Below are positions 10,306 to 21,642 of a stretch of DNA of 64,000 nt, one piece after another. Position numbers and translations under genes: made by a program. Every line of letters starts with the position of its first letter. Positions within the stretch are counted from its first letter, which is position 1. The stretch spans positions 651,214 through 715,213 of the forward strand of contig NC_044206.1 of the NCBI RefSeq assembly GCF_900880675.1, given 5' to 3'. The DNA comes from Sparus aurata (taxonomy: Eukaryota > Chordata > Actinopteri > Spariformes > Sparidae). The notes under the pieces are model-generated. The model saw only the letters and a program-made list of their open reading frames with translations. It did no database searches and was not told the DNA's origin.

Positions 10306-11868
10306 CTAAAACATGTGCAAATTAATACATCAAATTAAAAAAACGGTGGTGCGTTTAAAAAAATTAAAAAATCCATGTCACCTCTCGGGCTCCGTAGATT
10401 GTAGTTGTGTTCTTACTTCTTGAACAGAATTCAGACATTTCTATTGCTAATGAGAATAAATTTTTTTCTGTATAAATTTCAGAATCAGAAGAATCCTGTG
10501 ACAGTCTGACATTCTAAGAAATAATACAGAGTGAAAAGATTTCTTGCACCAAAGCAAGTGACCTTACAGATAGAAAGCAATATGCGTGTGAGGCAACTAT
10601 TGCTTTTGTCCTCTGTTAGTGAAGTTTTCTCTTTTACAGGCCTTGTTCTTTTTATGTAGCTGTTATTCTCAGTGGTCAAACCAGCCTGATAAACAAAGAA
10701 GTGCTGTGGGAAAAGGTTACAGTGCTAGAGACAGTTGATAGAGACACATTATAAATTGAATTTCTACTCTTGAGAGGCTGACGTGTTCATTAATTTGTCC
10801 TCACTGCAAACACTCACTCCTTAAATCCCCCTTTGTGTCCTTTTTTATTGTAGAAAACTTTAATACCCAGCCATATTAATTAATGAGTTCTCTCTCAGCA
10901 CTGTGTATCCAGGAGGAAGCAGAGTTGCTGCTGGAAAGGCAGCACATCAGGGATCTCTTTGGCGTAAATGATTCAACTCTCCAGGCGGCTATTTAAGCAA
11001 CGTCTTCCTTTTTCCTCTGTCTCTCTTACTGCTTTTCTTCTTGTTTTTCTCTATCTAAAGTTTTTTCTCCTGGCCATTCTGTGAGAAAAAAACTCTATTA
11101 TATTTATTTGTTTTTTTAGGAAGAAGCTTGTTATTAATTATTAGCAGATTTCAAGAAACATGCAGCAAGCGACAACCAGGTGCACTTACTAGGTTGTACA
11201 AAACAACGGCATAAGTAGAGTAGTGTAAACCCTGTAGTGTGTTTACAGGAGTGATGGGAAGGGAAGAGCAAGGGCAGCTTAACTATTTAATAAATCACTG
11301 ATGCCGTTGTTCTCTCTGACAGAGCTGTTACCGTAGTGTAGGCCATAGTACAAGCTACACATGTTTTCAGCTTGTGATGTAAAGTTACCAGAACATCCAA
11401 TTTGAAACACAAACCATATTTTCCATTTGTGGAAATCATGGGGGACATTTCTGTAATATTTCCATCAATAATAAAGTTAATCCATGAAGTCTTGACATCC
11501 ACAGATGGAGGATGAAGCCTTTATATTGATTATAGAGCCAACAACAGAGCAGCTCCTGTGTTTAGCTCTGTACTGGTCCTTGTCGTATTAAAAATATTTT
11601 GTGGTTTCACAGGTACAAATGTCGAAACGCTGTGGTCCCTCATTACAGATGTACTGGTCACTGCAGCCAGCAATAGATCAGCTTTGCTAAAGTAATTCAT
11701 ATGTGCCAAACTGGCTGTTTCTATGCAAATGTGTGACATGGTAACATGGTGTAATATCAAGAAGTCACGTAATTAAAGCAGGATTACTAACAACGTAGAT
11801 GTTTCAGGAGCAGTGTTCCCTGTGGGAGAGAGGAACTACCACTGGTGTGGACTGAGGGCTTTCTAAAT
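10306..11868. other. No gene recognised; part may be conserved noncoding DNA
   Basis: No transposon ends or coding frames found. The block 10780-10990 has even composition and repeated TTAATTAAT cores and could be regulatory. The phrase GGGCTCCGTAGATT near 10389 recurs near 39290, hinting at an old dispersed repeat. Confidence 0.25.
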
Positions 11869-12073
11869 GTCAAGACAAACCTATTTAACACACTAACGGA
11901 AGGGATACAGATTAAAAAACATATTGGTCTCTTTTAACTATTGCTCAGAGTTTTCCTTGCCGATTATAAAGCAACATCCATTTAGGAAAAGGACTAAAAG
12001 CATAAAACACTATTCAGATACATGGTCCTCCAAGCCATCTGACTGTACTGAATCAAGCTTTTGTGGTGTTTCC
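11869..12073. repeat. 205-bp direct duplicate, copy 1
   Basis: This block is repeated in the same orientation at 14196-14395 with about 98% identity: three substitutions and one 5-base gap noticed by eye. The flanks of the two copies are unrelated. High identity and 2.3-kb spacing point to a recent local duplication or template switch. Confidence 0.85.
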
Positions 12074-12578
12074 AAACTTTGAACTGCAGATACAGATGTT
12101 TAAAGATGCACTGCGTGAAAATGCAAAAACACGCATATGTTTGCAAAACCATATGCAAGCTTTTTATACTACACAAAAAGACGGACACACACACACACAC
12201 ACACACCTAAACACACACATACAATCAGTTAATCAGCCCAAACCTAAAGCCCTGCAGCCCCCTCTCTCTCGCTCTCTCTCTCTCTTTATTATGGAGGTAA
12301 ATTCCAGAATAAACAAGCTTACTCCAGCATCATCCATACATCCGGTCACTTATATATCCCTCTATATTTTGCTCTGGTTCCCCTCACACTGTCTGCATAT
12401 GACCATTTCAGCTCTTCCATTTTGTTTCCTCGAGCCTGAAGTCTACTTTCATATGCCTTTTCGCTATAAGAGCAAACATACTGCACATTGTATTCATACT
12501 TTCTTCTTTGACTGTTCACTGAATCAAGGAGAGAAAATGAGTTCCCAGCTCAATAAGTTCAGAATTATACTGACACTG
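12074..12578. other. Simple-sequence runs, otherwise unassigned
   Basis: Contains a (CA)n run at 12185-12206 and a (CT)n run at 12261-12286. The long ORF read across them is driven by the repeats and is not supported as a gene. Confidence 0.5.
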
Positions 12579-12830
12579 GGGCCTCATTTATAACCATTGT
12601 GTATGCACAGGGCTTTACACATGCCACTGCACCACTTCCCATGAGAAGTTGAAAAACAATGTTAAGGCAAGAATGTGCAACCCACATTGCTGCTGAAATG
12701 CCAAGGATGACGCCAAAATGTGTCAGGAGGCAGACTGCATTAAATGTCACTACAGCATGCAAATGTCTATTATGAAAATGATAAAACACCCGCATGCTGG
12801 ATTTCAGATGGAAAGGCAGTGTTAATTATG
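12579..12830. mobile_element. PIF/Harbinger-type terminus
   Basis: GGGCCTCATTTATAACCATT matches the style of a common fish Harbinger-type inverted end (GGGCCTCATTTATAAA). The sequence after it, with GTGTATGCACAGGG, fits the usual subterminal region. The opposite end was not found. Confidence 0.35.
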
Positions 12831-13387
12831 AACTCCCTAGCTATTGTATGTACATGTCTGTATAGATGCTTTAGAAATGCCAGCTGGTGAACTTCAGCGT
12901 TCCCTCTGCCTCATCCAGTCTGCTGGAACCACCTAGACCTTATACTCACCAATAACTTATCTACCACTCTACTACCTTACTTACTTTTCTGTACCAACCA
13001 ACTTGACCCTGCTTTTCTTACCTTCTTAAGTCTATTGCTCCTGATCTCCTTCCTTGACTCTGACAACTGTTTGTCTTCCAAACATTTTAAACGCAGCTAG
13101 GGGAAACCCCTTTTGATGTGAAAAATTGCAGTCCTGCATATGTGCTGTTCACATCCAACCCCAAGGGCTTAGGCAACAGAATAACCTGTTTAGAAACTGT
13201 GTACCTGAACCTTATAGCCTAATTTATGGAGTCCCTAAGGGTTTTGTTAAAATACCCTCCTTTCTTCTTCAAGTGACTCATCATGTATTCACTCACATAG
13301 CTTTTCTGTCCACAACATTGACACTATAACACTAAGCTAAATATGTATGAAAGTTGATGAGTCAATCAGTTGTTGACTGATTTTGTC
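12831..13387. other. No recognisable feature
   Basis: No coding or repeat structure could be supported. Confidence 0.25.
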
Positions 13388-14141
13388 AGTCAGAGGACCT
13401 CCGGGTGCAGGACAATGCCAGGTCTCATGTGGTCAAAGTGTGTATGCAGTTCATGGCAAAGAAGGAATTGATGCCATTGACTTGGCCTGCCACCACAGAC
13501 TGTCCAGGAGCTAACTGATGCCCTGATCCAGGTCTGAGAGGAGATGCCCCAGGACACAGGGTGGCTTTAGCTCAGACGGTAGAGCGAGTCGTGTACTAAT
13601 CGGGGGGTGGCTGGTTCTAATCCCGGCTCACCCTAGCTACATGTCAAAGTGTCCTGGAGCAAGATACTGAACCCCAAATTCTTCCAGATGTGCTGGTCAG
13701 CACCTTGCATGGCAGCCACCGCCATCAGTGTATGAATGTGAAAAAATGTGTAAGTGGCTTTGGACAAAACGTTCGCTAAAATGCCCTAAATAAAAATGTA
13801 AGTACACCATTCACCGATACATCGAGAGCATTCCCACACATTATCTTGAGTGCATGGGCAGGGGCCGTACACACTACTGAGTCCCATAATGAGGTGTTGT
13901 GATAAAATTCACACAAGTTGGATCAGCCTGGGATTTACAACTTTTACTTCTATTTTTCAGTGTGATTTTGAATCCAACCCTAAATTGGTTAATGATTTTG
14001 GCTGCCACTTACCATTCTTACTTAATTTTGTTCTCAACAAATTATACAATGTGCATCAGTAATGTTTTAAATTTGAATAAATCATTCATCAAAATATGAC
14101 ATGTGATTATGGTGTTCCCTTTATGTTTGTTGAGCAGTGTT
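13388..14141 (+). mobile_element. 3' half of a Tc1-like transposon, split by a SINE
   Basis: The first part encodes LRVQDNARSHVVKVCMQF, which contains the QDNARPH-type motif around the second catalytic aspartate of Tc1 transposases. A frameshift follows (GIDAIDLAC continues in another frame), then the conserved TVQEL segment. After the SINE the 3' untranslated part continues and ends near GTTGAGCAGTG, the usual Tc1 end of this subfamily. The 5' half is missing. Confidence 0.7.
13561..13800 (+). mobile_element. tRNA-derived SINE inserted in the Tc1 relic
   Basis: The head GGCTTTAGCTCAGACGGTAG contains an A box and GGTTCTAATCC is a B box, so it derives from a tRNA promoter. The body includes GATACTGAACCCCAAATT and CATGGCAGCCACCGCCATCA. 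The tail has the TTTGGACAAAACGTTCGCTA segment shared with LINE 3' ends. It sits between two collinear parts of the Tc1 relic. Confidence 0.8.
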
Positions 14142-14176
14142 CTTTTCTACTAGCTTCTGTATTAGATAGTTATTTT

Positions 14177-14195
14177 GGGGCAGATTCAACCATGT
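14177..14195. repeat. 19-bp direct repeat, left copy
   Basis: GGGGCAGATTCAACCATGT is found again, perfectly, at 18240-18258. The pair brackets a 4.0-kb block and looks like a target-site duplication, although longer than most. Confidence 0.8.
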
Positions 14196-14395
14196 GTCAA
14201 GACAAACCTATTTAACACACTAACGGAAGGGATACAGATCAAAAAACATATTGGTCTCTTTTAACTGTTGAGTTTTCCTTGCCGACTATAAAGCAACATC
14301 CATTTAGGAAAAGGACTAAAAGCATAAAACACTATTCAGATACATGGTCCTCCAAGCCATCTGACTGTACTGAATCAAGCTTTTGTGGTGTTTCC
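14196..14395. repeat. 200-bp direct duplicate, copy 2
   Basis: Same orientation as 11869-12073 and about 98% identical. It begins exactly where the left 19-bp repeat ends, so it is the outermost part of the bracketed block. Confidence 0.85.
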
Positions 14396-14984
14396 GACAG
14401 GACGAACCGGATTCATCCTGAAGGGACTATACATTATCCCGCTTATTACACGGTTACTTGCCAACATGAAAAAAAACTTAACACAGTGTGTCTTTTTACA
14501 ATTTATTTGTTACCGTTCATAGTGTTTTTCAGCAGAGAAATATAGTTCGCCAAACCGACGCTGTTTCGCTTCTCCCTCTTCACTGCTTTCCTCTCTTTTT
14601 CTTTTCTTGACCAGTGATGACAACTCAGCTTTTTGCCAAGAGTTGAAATCACCGTATTTTCCAAGAATATTAAAGTTAATGTGAAACTCATCCATACTAG
14701 TGGCCTAGGACTACGTTTTTTCCGATATGAAGTAGACTACTGATCAGCTGACGTTGCTTAGTGACCGAAGACGCTGGGGTGATAAGTGACCGGACTATTT
14801 GCGAAGCAAAGATTTTAGAGCGCGGAGTGCCACGAAATACGTGAATCAGAGGCAAAAAGGCCACTTTCCTTGACAACGGTCAAATATGCTTAGCAGCGGC
14901 CAATTATACGAAAATAATTGACCGCCGAACGTTGGGAAGGCCCATTGAAGTGAATGGAGCATTCTAAAGCATTAAGAAGAGCCG
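14396..14984. mobile_element. Possible small TIR element around a 62-codon ORF
   Basis: The left part contains TTATTACACGG (about 14449) and the right part, rejoined across the LINE, carries the reverse complement CCGTGTAATA. CCCATTGAAGTGAATGGAGC near the right end is a subterminal phrase seen in fish MITEs. A minus-strand ORF (14510-14695) lies inside. Superfamily unknown. Confidence 0.3.
14510..14695 (-). CDS. Unassigned 61-residue ORF
   Basis: The product starts MDEFHINFNILGKYGDFNSW, then has a very basic and acidic stretch (KKRKREESSEEGEAK), then ends in FSAEKHYER. The basic cluster resembles a nuclear localisation signal. I do not recognise the protein. It lies in the unit between the duplicated 200-bp block and the LINE, and could be an exon of a transposon-encoded protein or chance. 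Confidence 0.25.
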   Translation of the reverse strand: MDEFHINFNILGKYGDFNSWQKAELSSLVKKRKREESSEEGEAKQRRFGELYFSAEKHYER

Positions 14985-15026
14985 TGTAATATCCATCCAT
15001 CCATCCATCCATCCATTATCGTCCGC

Positions 15027-16832
15027 TTATCCGGGGCCGGGTCGCGGGGGCAGCTGCCTGAGCAGGGACACCCAGACTTCCCTCTCCCTGGACACTGCCT
15101 CCAGCTCTTCCGGGAGGATCCCAAGGTGTTCCCAGGCCAGCTGAGTGACATAGTCACACCAGTGTGTCCTGGGTCTTCCTCGGGGTCTCCTCCCGGCGGG
15201 ACATGCCAGGAACACCTCCCGAGGGAGGCATCCCGGGGGCATCCAAAACAGATGTCAGAGCCACCTCAGCTGGCTCCTCTCGATGTGGAGGAGCAGCGGC
15301 TCTACTCCGAGCTCCTCCCGGGTGACAGAGCTCTTCACCCTATCTCTAAGGGAGCACCCTGCCACCCTGCGGAGGAAACTTATTTCGGCCGCTTGTATCC
15401 GGGATCTTATTCTTTCGGTCATGACCCAAAGTTCATGGCCGTAGGTGAGGGTCGGAACGTAGATTGACTGGTAAATCGAGAGCTTTGCCTTTCGGCTCAG
15501 CTCTCTCTTTACCACGACAGACCGATACAACGACCGCATTACTGCGGCCGCTGCACCGATCCGCCTGTCAATCTCACGCTCCATCCTTCCCTCACTCGTG
15601 AACAAGACCCCAAGATACTTAAACTCCTCCACTTGAGGCAGGAACTGTCCTCCCACCTGGAGGGAGCAAGCCACCTTTTTCTGGTTGAGAACCATGGCCT
15701 CGGATTTGGAGGTGCTGATTCTCATCCCAGCCGCTTCACACTCGGCTGCGAACCGCCCCAGGACATGCTGGAGGTCCTGGCTCGAAGGAGCCAACAAGAC
15801 CACATCATCCGCGAAAAGCAGAGATGAGATCCAGTGGCTCTCGAACCAGACCCCCTCCGGCCCGTGGCTGCGCCTAGAAATTCTGTCCATAAAAATAATG
15901 AACAGAACCGGTGACAAAGGGCAGCCCTGCCGGAGTCCAACATGCACTGGGAACAGGTCTGACTTACTGCCGTCAATGCGAACCAAGCTCCTGCTCCGGT
16001 CGTACAGGGACCGTACAGCCCTTAACAGAGGGCCTCCGACCCCGTACTCCCGGAGCACCTCCCACAGAATGCCACGAGGGACACGGTCGAATGCCTTCTC
16101 CAAGTCCACAAAACACATGTGGACTGGTTGAGCAAACTCCCATGAACCCTCGAGCACCCTGCGGAGGGTATAAAGCTGGTCCAGTGTTCCACAGCCAGGA
16201 CGAAAACCGCATTGTTCCTCCTGAATCTGAGGTTTGACTATCGGCCGAATTCTCCTCTCCAGTACCCTGGAATAGACTTTCCCAGGGAGGCTGAGGAGTG
16301 TGATCCCCCGATAGTTGGAACACACCCTCCGGTCCCCCTTTTTAAATAGGGGGACCACCACCCCAGTCTGCCAGTCCAGAGGCACTGTCCCCGACTGCCA
16401 CGCGACGCTGCAGAGACGTGTCAGCCAAGACAGCCCCACAACATCCAGAGACTTGAGGTACTCAGGGTGTATCTCATCCACCCCCGGTGCTTTGCCACCG
16501 AGGAGCTTCCGGACTACCTCAGTGACTTAGGCTTGGGTGATGGATGGGTCAACCTCTGAGTCCCCAGCCTCTGCTTCCTCTATGGAAGGCGTGTCAGTGG
16601 GATTGAGGAGATCCTCGAAGTATTCCTTCCACCGCCCGCCGATATCCCCAGTCGAGGTCAACAGCTCCCCACCTCCACTGTAAACAGTGTTGGTGGAGGA
16701 CTGCTTCCCCCTCCTGAGGCGCCGGATGGTTTGCCAGAATTTCTTCGAGGCCGACCGGTAGTCCTCCTCCATGGCCTCCCCGAACTCTTCCCAGACCCGA
16801 GTTTTTTCTTCCGAGACTGCCCGTGCTGCCAC
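15027..16832 (-). pseudogene. LINE reverse transcriptase domain, two nonsense codons
   Basis: The main open part is 16481-15255. It includes the linker KAPGVDEIHPEYL, fingers motif NYRGITLLSLPGKVYSRVLE, ECGFRPG-like EEQCGFRPG, GLRQGCPLSPVLF, and catalytic SLLFADDVVLLA. The C-terminal region has YGHELWVMTERIRSRIQAAE and, after a stop, RGRPRTHWCDY. A TAA lies at 16527-16529, between the linker and the upstream segment, and a TGA at 15255-15257. The frame is otherwise continuous, so the two stops look like point mutations in an otherwise full-length domain. Confidence 0.85.
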
Positions 16833-16924
16833 ACGCTTGGCCTGCCGGTACCCGTCAGCTGCCTCAGGAGTCCCCCGGGCCAGCCAGGCTCGGTAGGACT
16901 CCTTCTTCAGCTTGACAGCAACCC

Positions 16925-18034
16925 TTACTTCTTGGGTCCACCACCGGGATTGCCGCCGCGACAGGCACCGGAGACCTTACGGCCACAGCTCCGGACAGCC
17001 GCGTCAACAATGGAAGTGGAGAACATGGTCCATTCGGACTCAATGTCCCCAGCCTCCCTTGGGATCTGGTCAAAGCTCTCCCGGAGGTGGGAGTTAAAGA
17101 TCTCCCTGGCAGAGGGTTCTGCCAGGCGTTCCCAGCAGACTCTCACGATACGTTTGGGTCTGCCAGGTCTGTCCGGCTTCCTCCCCTGCCAGCGGATCCG
17201 ACTCACCACCAGGTGGTGATCAGTTGACAGCTCAGCCCCTCTCTTCACCCGAGTGTCCAAGACATACAGCCGGAGGTCAGATGACACGACCACAAAGTCG
17301 ATCATTGATCTCCGGCCTAGGGTGTCCTGGTGCCACGTGCACATATGGACACCCTTATGCCTGAACATGGTGTTCGTTATGGACAAACTGTGACTAGCAC
17401 AGAAGTCCAGTAACAAAACACCACTCGGGTTCAGATCTGGGAGGCCGTTCCTCCCAATCACACCCCTCCAGGTAACACTGTCGCTGCCCACGTGGGCGTT
17501 GAAGTCCCCCAGGAGAACAACGGAGTCCCCGGTTGGAGCACTCTCCAGTACCCCTCCCAGGGACTCCAAGAAGGCCGGGTACTCTGCACCGCTGTTCGGC
17601 CCATAAGCCGAGACAACGGTGAGAGTCCTATCCCTGACCCGAAGGCGCAGGGAAACGACCCTCTCGTTCACCGGGGAGAACTCCAACACATGGCGGCTGA
17701 GCTGGGGGGCTATAAGCAAGCCCACACCAGCTTGCCGCCTCTCACCGCGGGCAACTCCAGAGTAGAAGAGAGTCCAGCTTCTCTCAAGGAGTTGGGTTCC
17801 AGAGCCCAGACTGTGCGTGGAGGTGAGCCCGACTATTTCTAGCCGGTACCGCTCAACCTCCCGCACCAGCTCAGGCTCTTTCCCCCCCAGCGAGGTGACA
17901 TTCCATGTCCCCATGGCACAGACCCGGCCACCAGGCGCTCGCCTGCCAGCCCCAACCCTAGGCCTGGCTCCAGGGTGGGGCCCTGGTGACGCCGATCCGG
18001 GCGACGTGCACGTCCTTGTTGTTCTTTCTGTCAT
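16925..18034 (-). pseudogene. LINE apurinic-type endonuclease domain
   Basis: The 369-codon ORF begins with a Pro/Arg-rich leader, then GTWNVTSL (start of the endonuclease), VVSAYGPNSGAEYPAF, the catalytic LLGDFNAHVG and the terminal STDHHLVVSRI. These are the expected APE endonuclease motifs in order. The frame breaks near 16.93 kb in the linker before the RT part, so the two domains are no longer in one polypeptide. The ATG at 18034 lies about 150 bases inside the 5' end. Confidence 0.85.
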
Positions 18035-18239
18035 CAGGGGCGAGTGAACCGATCTTAGTCTGACCCGTCACCTAGGACCTGTTTGCCTTGGGAGACCCTA
18101 CCAGGGGTATTAAGCCCCGGACAACATAGCTCCTAGGATCATTCGGGTGCTCAAACCCCTCCACCACGATAAGGAGGAGCATGTAATAATAGCATGTAAA
18201 TATGTTAGGTCCAGGACTGTTATCACACGTGTCAAGTTG

Positions 18240-18258
18240 GGGGCAGATTCAACCATGT
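18240..18258. repeat. 19-bp direct repeat, right copy
   Basis: Perfect match to 14177-14195. The sequence after it (ACAATAAAGTAAAAGC) would join the sequence left of 14177 in an empty site. Confidence 0.8.
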
Positions 18259-20344
18259 ACAATAAAGTAAAAGCAACTTCCTGTTTAAATGGTGAATCAT
18301 CGCCACGGTTAATTCAAGCTTTAACAACTTTTAAAGGCGAAGTTGTTACAATTGCCAAGACCAAATTTTAAGTTGATCTCATTTAAGCTATAAGAGAAGA
18401 TTTTTAAAGTACAAAAAGTGCAAATTCCCCATAATGAGCGCTATATTCAGGATAGCGACTTCTTGCTGGGTTTAGCTCATTGCACCAACAGACTTTTTTG
18501 TAGGTCGAAGTTCCAAACACATGTGTACCAAATTTCATACATGTGTGTGAATGTAGTCCAAGGGGCTGCATGTTAGGGGGCTCTAGCAAGCAATTGTATC
18601 CCTGCCCATGGCCGAAACCCATAAAATACTTAAAGATCCATCAATTTTGAATTTTGTGCAATGATCCATTAAAAGTTTGTTGGGCACCCCTGCTCATGTC
18701 TGGTGTGTAGCAGCCCTATAATGAGCAGGGGTGCAAGGGCCCGTTTATCACTGCCTACAGTTTCAATGTAAAATGTAGAACTTGAAACAGTTCAGCACAT
18801 TTGATTAGATTTTATCCACATTGATTGAATGAATGCACTTAGTCATTCTGACTTAAATAATCACCTTAATAATGCTCAGAGTTTATTTGGGTATGCAACA
18901 TTTGTCTTTATCTGTGCACAATAAGCTTTTGGTTGCACTTAGGCATGTTATAATTAATCCAATTTTTATGTCACTTTTAATACTAAAATAACCATTCCAG
19001 GCAATTCTAAAATAAAATGTAAACTATGAAAACGTGGACTGTTAGCGTTTGCATTTTAATTATAATATTAATCTTAGTTTTGAAGGTTTAAATTATTTAA
19101 CATGATCAAAGTAAACAATAAATTGTGATACAACTACTTTAGAAGCACAGAGACATATTTTCTGATCTGACGGTTCTATTGGCTAGACACTAGTGTGCCT
19201 ACCCCCTCCTCTGCAATTTTTATTTAATTGCATGTCATGATAAAATCTAATTTGATCGGGCACAATCCAGTGCTGCCTAGTCATATTAACAAAGTCCCCC
19301 TTTGATTTTCAATTATCTCTCCTCCAGGCTCTAGCTAGCTTTATTTCATACCTTCCATCAGTCAGCAGCTACAGGCAAGAGATGGATGGAAGGATCACAC
19401 ACACGCACCCATGTACACATGCTCTCAATCAAGCACACTACAAAAGGTCATGCACGCTTAAACAAAGAATACAGACAGAGGGATGAAGTCAACAAGCATT
19501 GTATTACAGCTGCTACTTGCACCAGTCTGCCTGATATGTTATATGATTGTTGAGTAAATTTTAGTTGGCACCACAGAAAGGGTCAAGGGATGTCCTAAAC
19601 AGAAAAAACAGAGACTGCAGTTTGGAATACTCTGAAAACACAGGCATATTCGTAGCTTAAGGAACATACTGTAAATAACGTTGTTAGTCTAAGTTGAATT
19701 ATTTTTTCTTAACCAAGTAATCTTAGAGCCTAAACGAAATTGAGTAGGCTTCTTGTCTGAAGTGCAAGGGTACGGCGAATGTTTCTTATACCTGTTGCTG
19801 GCACTCTGAAACTGTCATGTTGTTTTCCTAATGGTGATATATTACATTTCAGCAGTCACTGGCACTAGGCCTATTAAGCTGTTTAAGTATGAGCAAGTGT
19901 TGTTTGGAGAACGAGAATGTGCTCAGAAATTCCATACAAGAAAAAGGGGGGCACTATAAATTAAGGGATTATCTTCATAAATACAAACAACAAATTTAAG
20001 GAAAACCAGTTATGTCATCAAACTATTCTACAATGAGTAGTGTCTAAATCGCTGGATCGGAATTTTGATTGAAGACCTTTTCCCTGTTTATCGAAAAGGC
20101 CTCTTTAGGATGAACAGTAGAACCGCTTTAGCCCAAAATTTGACATGCACCTTCACAGATATCATGGAACCTTTTCAAGTAGGGATTCTTACCAGCTAGA
20201 GGGATTATATAAGAAGTAAAGGGAATCACAAAAAATAGGTTGCAGTGAAAGTGTAGCACATTCTCTCTTCTATGTCAAGTTTCACAGTCATCCAGGTCAT
20301 TGCTTTATCATAGGCAGCTGGGCATGTTTTAGTTTGTTGAAAAC
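18259..20344. other. No gene; old repeat remnant and a small hairpin
   Basis: The phrase GTGTACCAAATTTCATACAT with GTCCAAGGGGCTGCATG near 18510-18570 resembles a dispersed fish repeat. A perfect 14-bp stem (18684-18697 with 18721-18734, GCACCCCTGCTCAT) is present. The rest is AT-rich and unassigned. Confidence 0.3.
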
Positions 20345-20660
20345 GTTTGACCTCTCATCCAAGAACCTTCTTTAGTTCTCACTAACTGGAGGGGAGTTGC
20401 AGGCTTTCAAACTCTGTGTGGGAGTGTCCTTACAGAGTCATTGAGGACACATGTGAGCTCTGAGTTTCAGAGTCGTTAGGGCCACTTGTGGGTTGTTGAC
20501 CCGACCAGCCTTCATGTGGGTTTCTAAGACTAGCGGCCCTAGTGACTCTGAACCTTAGAGCACACAAGTGTGCTTAATAACTCTGTAAGGACACTCCCTC
20601 TCAGTTAGTTAGAACTGAAGAATCCTCTTTGGTGAGAGGTGACACATCTTCAAGAAAATG
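20345..20660. repeat. Fold-back repeat with about 120-bp arms
   Basis: The left arm starts GACCTCTCATCCAAGAA and the right arm ends with the matching GAATCCTCTTTGGTGAGAGG in reverse. Both arms share GGAGTGTCCTTACAGAGT. The spacer is about 60 bases. The left half is related, in inverted orientation, to the repeat at 32211-32405. The family is not identified. Confidence 0.65.
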
Positions 20661-21455
20661 AAACAAGACCATTTGACTAAGATACAGCACTTAGAATTCT
20701 CTCTTCTAACTCGTCAAAAAACAGCTTGGTTGGTGGCTTCAAAGTATGATGCTGTAGAATATTCATAAATAATAATAAATAAAAGTAATTTAAAAAAAGC
20801 TTGCTGACAAAGGACTACAATACTCTTAGAGTACCAAGGATAAACAAAAATGCCACTTATAAGGAGATGAACTGTTCATTTTCCTGGGTGTCATGGCCTC
20901 AGACGGAGGTCCATTTTAGATGTATGATGCAGCAGTTGTTGGTCAAGCCATGGACATGCAATAGCCCAACACACTGTCAATAACCTCCTCATAATGCTAA
21001 GAAAGCCAACAAGTGGAGACACAGTGAAGTATGCATAACATTTTCACTGAGACGAGGCCCAGGAACAACCTCTGTGTTAAGACCACATAAAGGCGCTGTG
21101 CCTGTGTGTTGCGCTCAACAGCCGAGGAGATGCATGGCTTTTATTAGCCCATGACAATAACTGTCAGCCAGCATTTTATATTCAAAGTAATGTGTATAAT
21201 TACAGTTTTACGAGCAGGCTCTGAATACATTTAGACAGCAATTTTATTTCTGAATGTGATGCTGTTCCACAGATTATCAATAGTTAATGTGCTCTCTGTC
21301 TTCCTCTCAATAGCCAGAGAGAGCAAGCGACTGAATAACTAAGGATAGAGAGATGGAGAGAGAGGGACTCATCCAACAGGAGACGTGTCATTTCTCCTTT
21401 AGGTGTAGATGGTAAGTCACTGAAACTTATTTTAACTTTAATGTCTATAGAACCT
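20661..21455. other. No gene; candidate conserved noncoding block
   Basis: No transposon ends or coding frames. The block 21080-21330 has even composition and TAAT/ATTA cores (for example TTTTATTAGCCCATGACAAT). It could be regulatory; this cannot be decided from one sequence. Confidence 0.25.
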
Positions 21456-21463
21456 GTATTTAC

Positions 21464-21561
21464 TAGGGGTGTGCCAAAATATCGATACTACGATATATCG
21501 CAATATTTCGTCTTGAGGTCTGTTATCGATACACTGGTGCCAAATATCGATATTTAAAATG

Positions 21562-21642
<81 letters not shown>

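Larger units (their letters stand above)
14992..18181 (-). mobile_element. Near-full-length APE-type LINE retrotransposon
   Basis: It is about 3.2 kb on the minus strand, with endonuclease then reverse transcriptase coding and a 3' tail that reads (GGAT)n (plus strand TCCATCCATCC at 14992). Short target repeats TGTAATA (14985-14991 and 18182-18188) fit its ends. A second, 5'-truncated copy of the same family lies at 44518-46098. Coding is disabled by a frameshift and two in-frame stops. The clade (RTE-like or I/Nimb-like) needs a tree; I did not assign it. Confidence 0.85.

Noticed and set aside
12063..12593. 176-codon ORF
   Set aside because: Runs through CA and CT repeats and the 205-bp duplicate; no recognisable motif and no frame conservation in the second copy of the duplicate.
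13561..13640. tRNA gene
   Set aside because: A and B boxes are present, but no complete cloverleaf, and a SINE body follows. The same applies at 27.9, 39.6 and 60.5 kb.
15126..17842. Many plus-strand ORFs (up to 162 codons) across 15.1-18.0 kb
   Set aside because: They are antisense shadows of the LINE, whose minus-strand frames carry the recognisable motifs.
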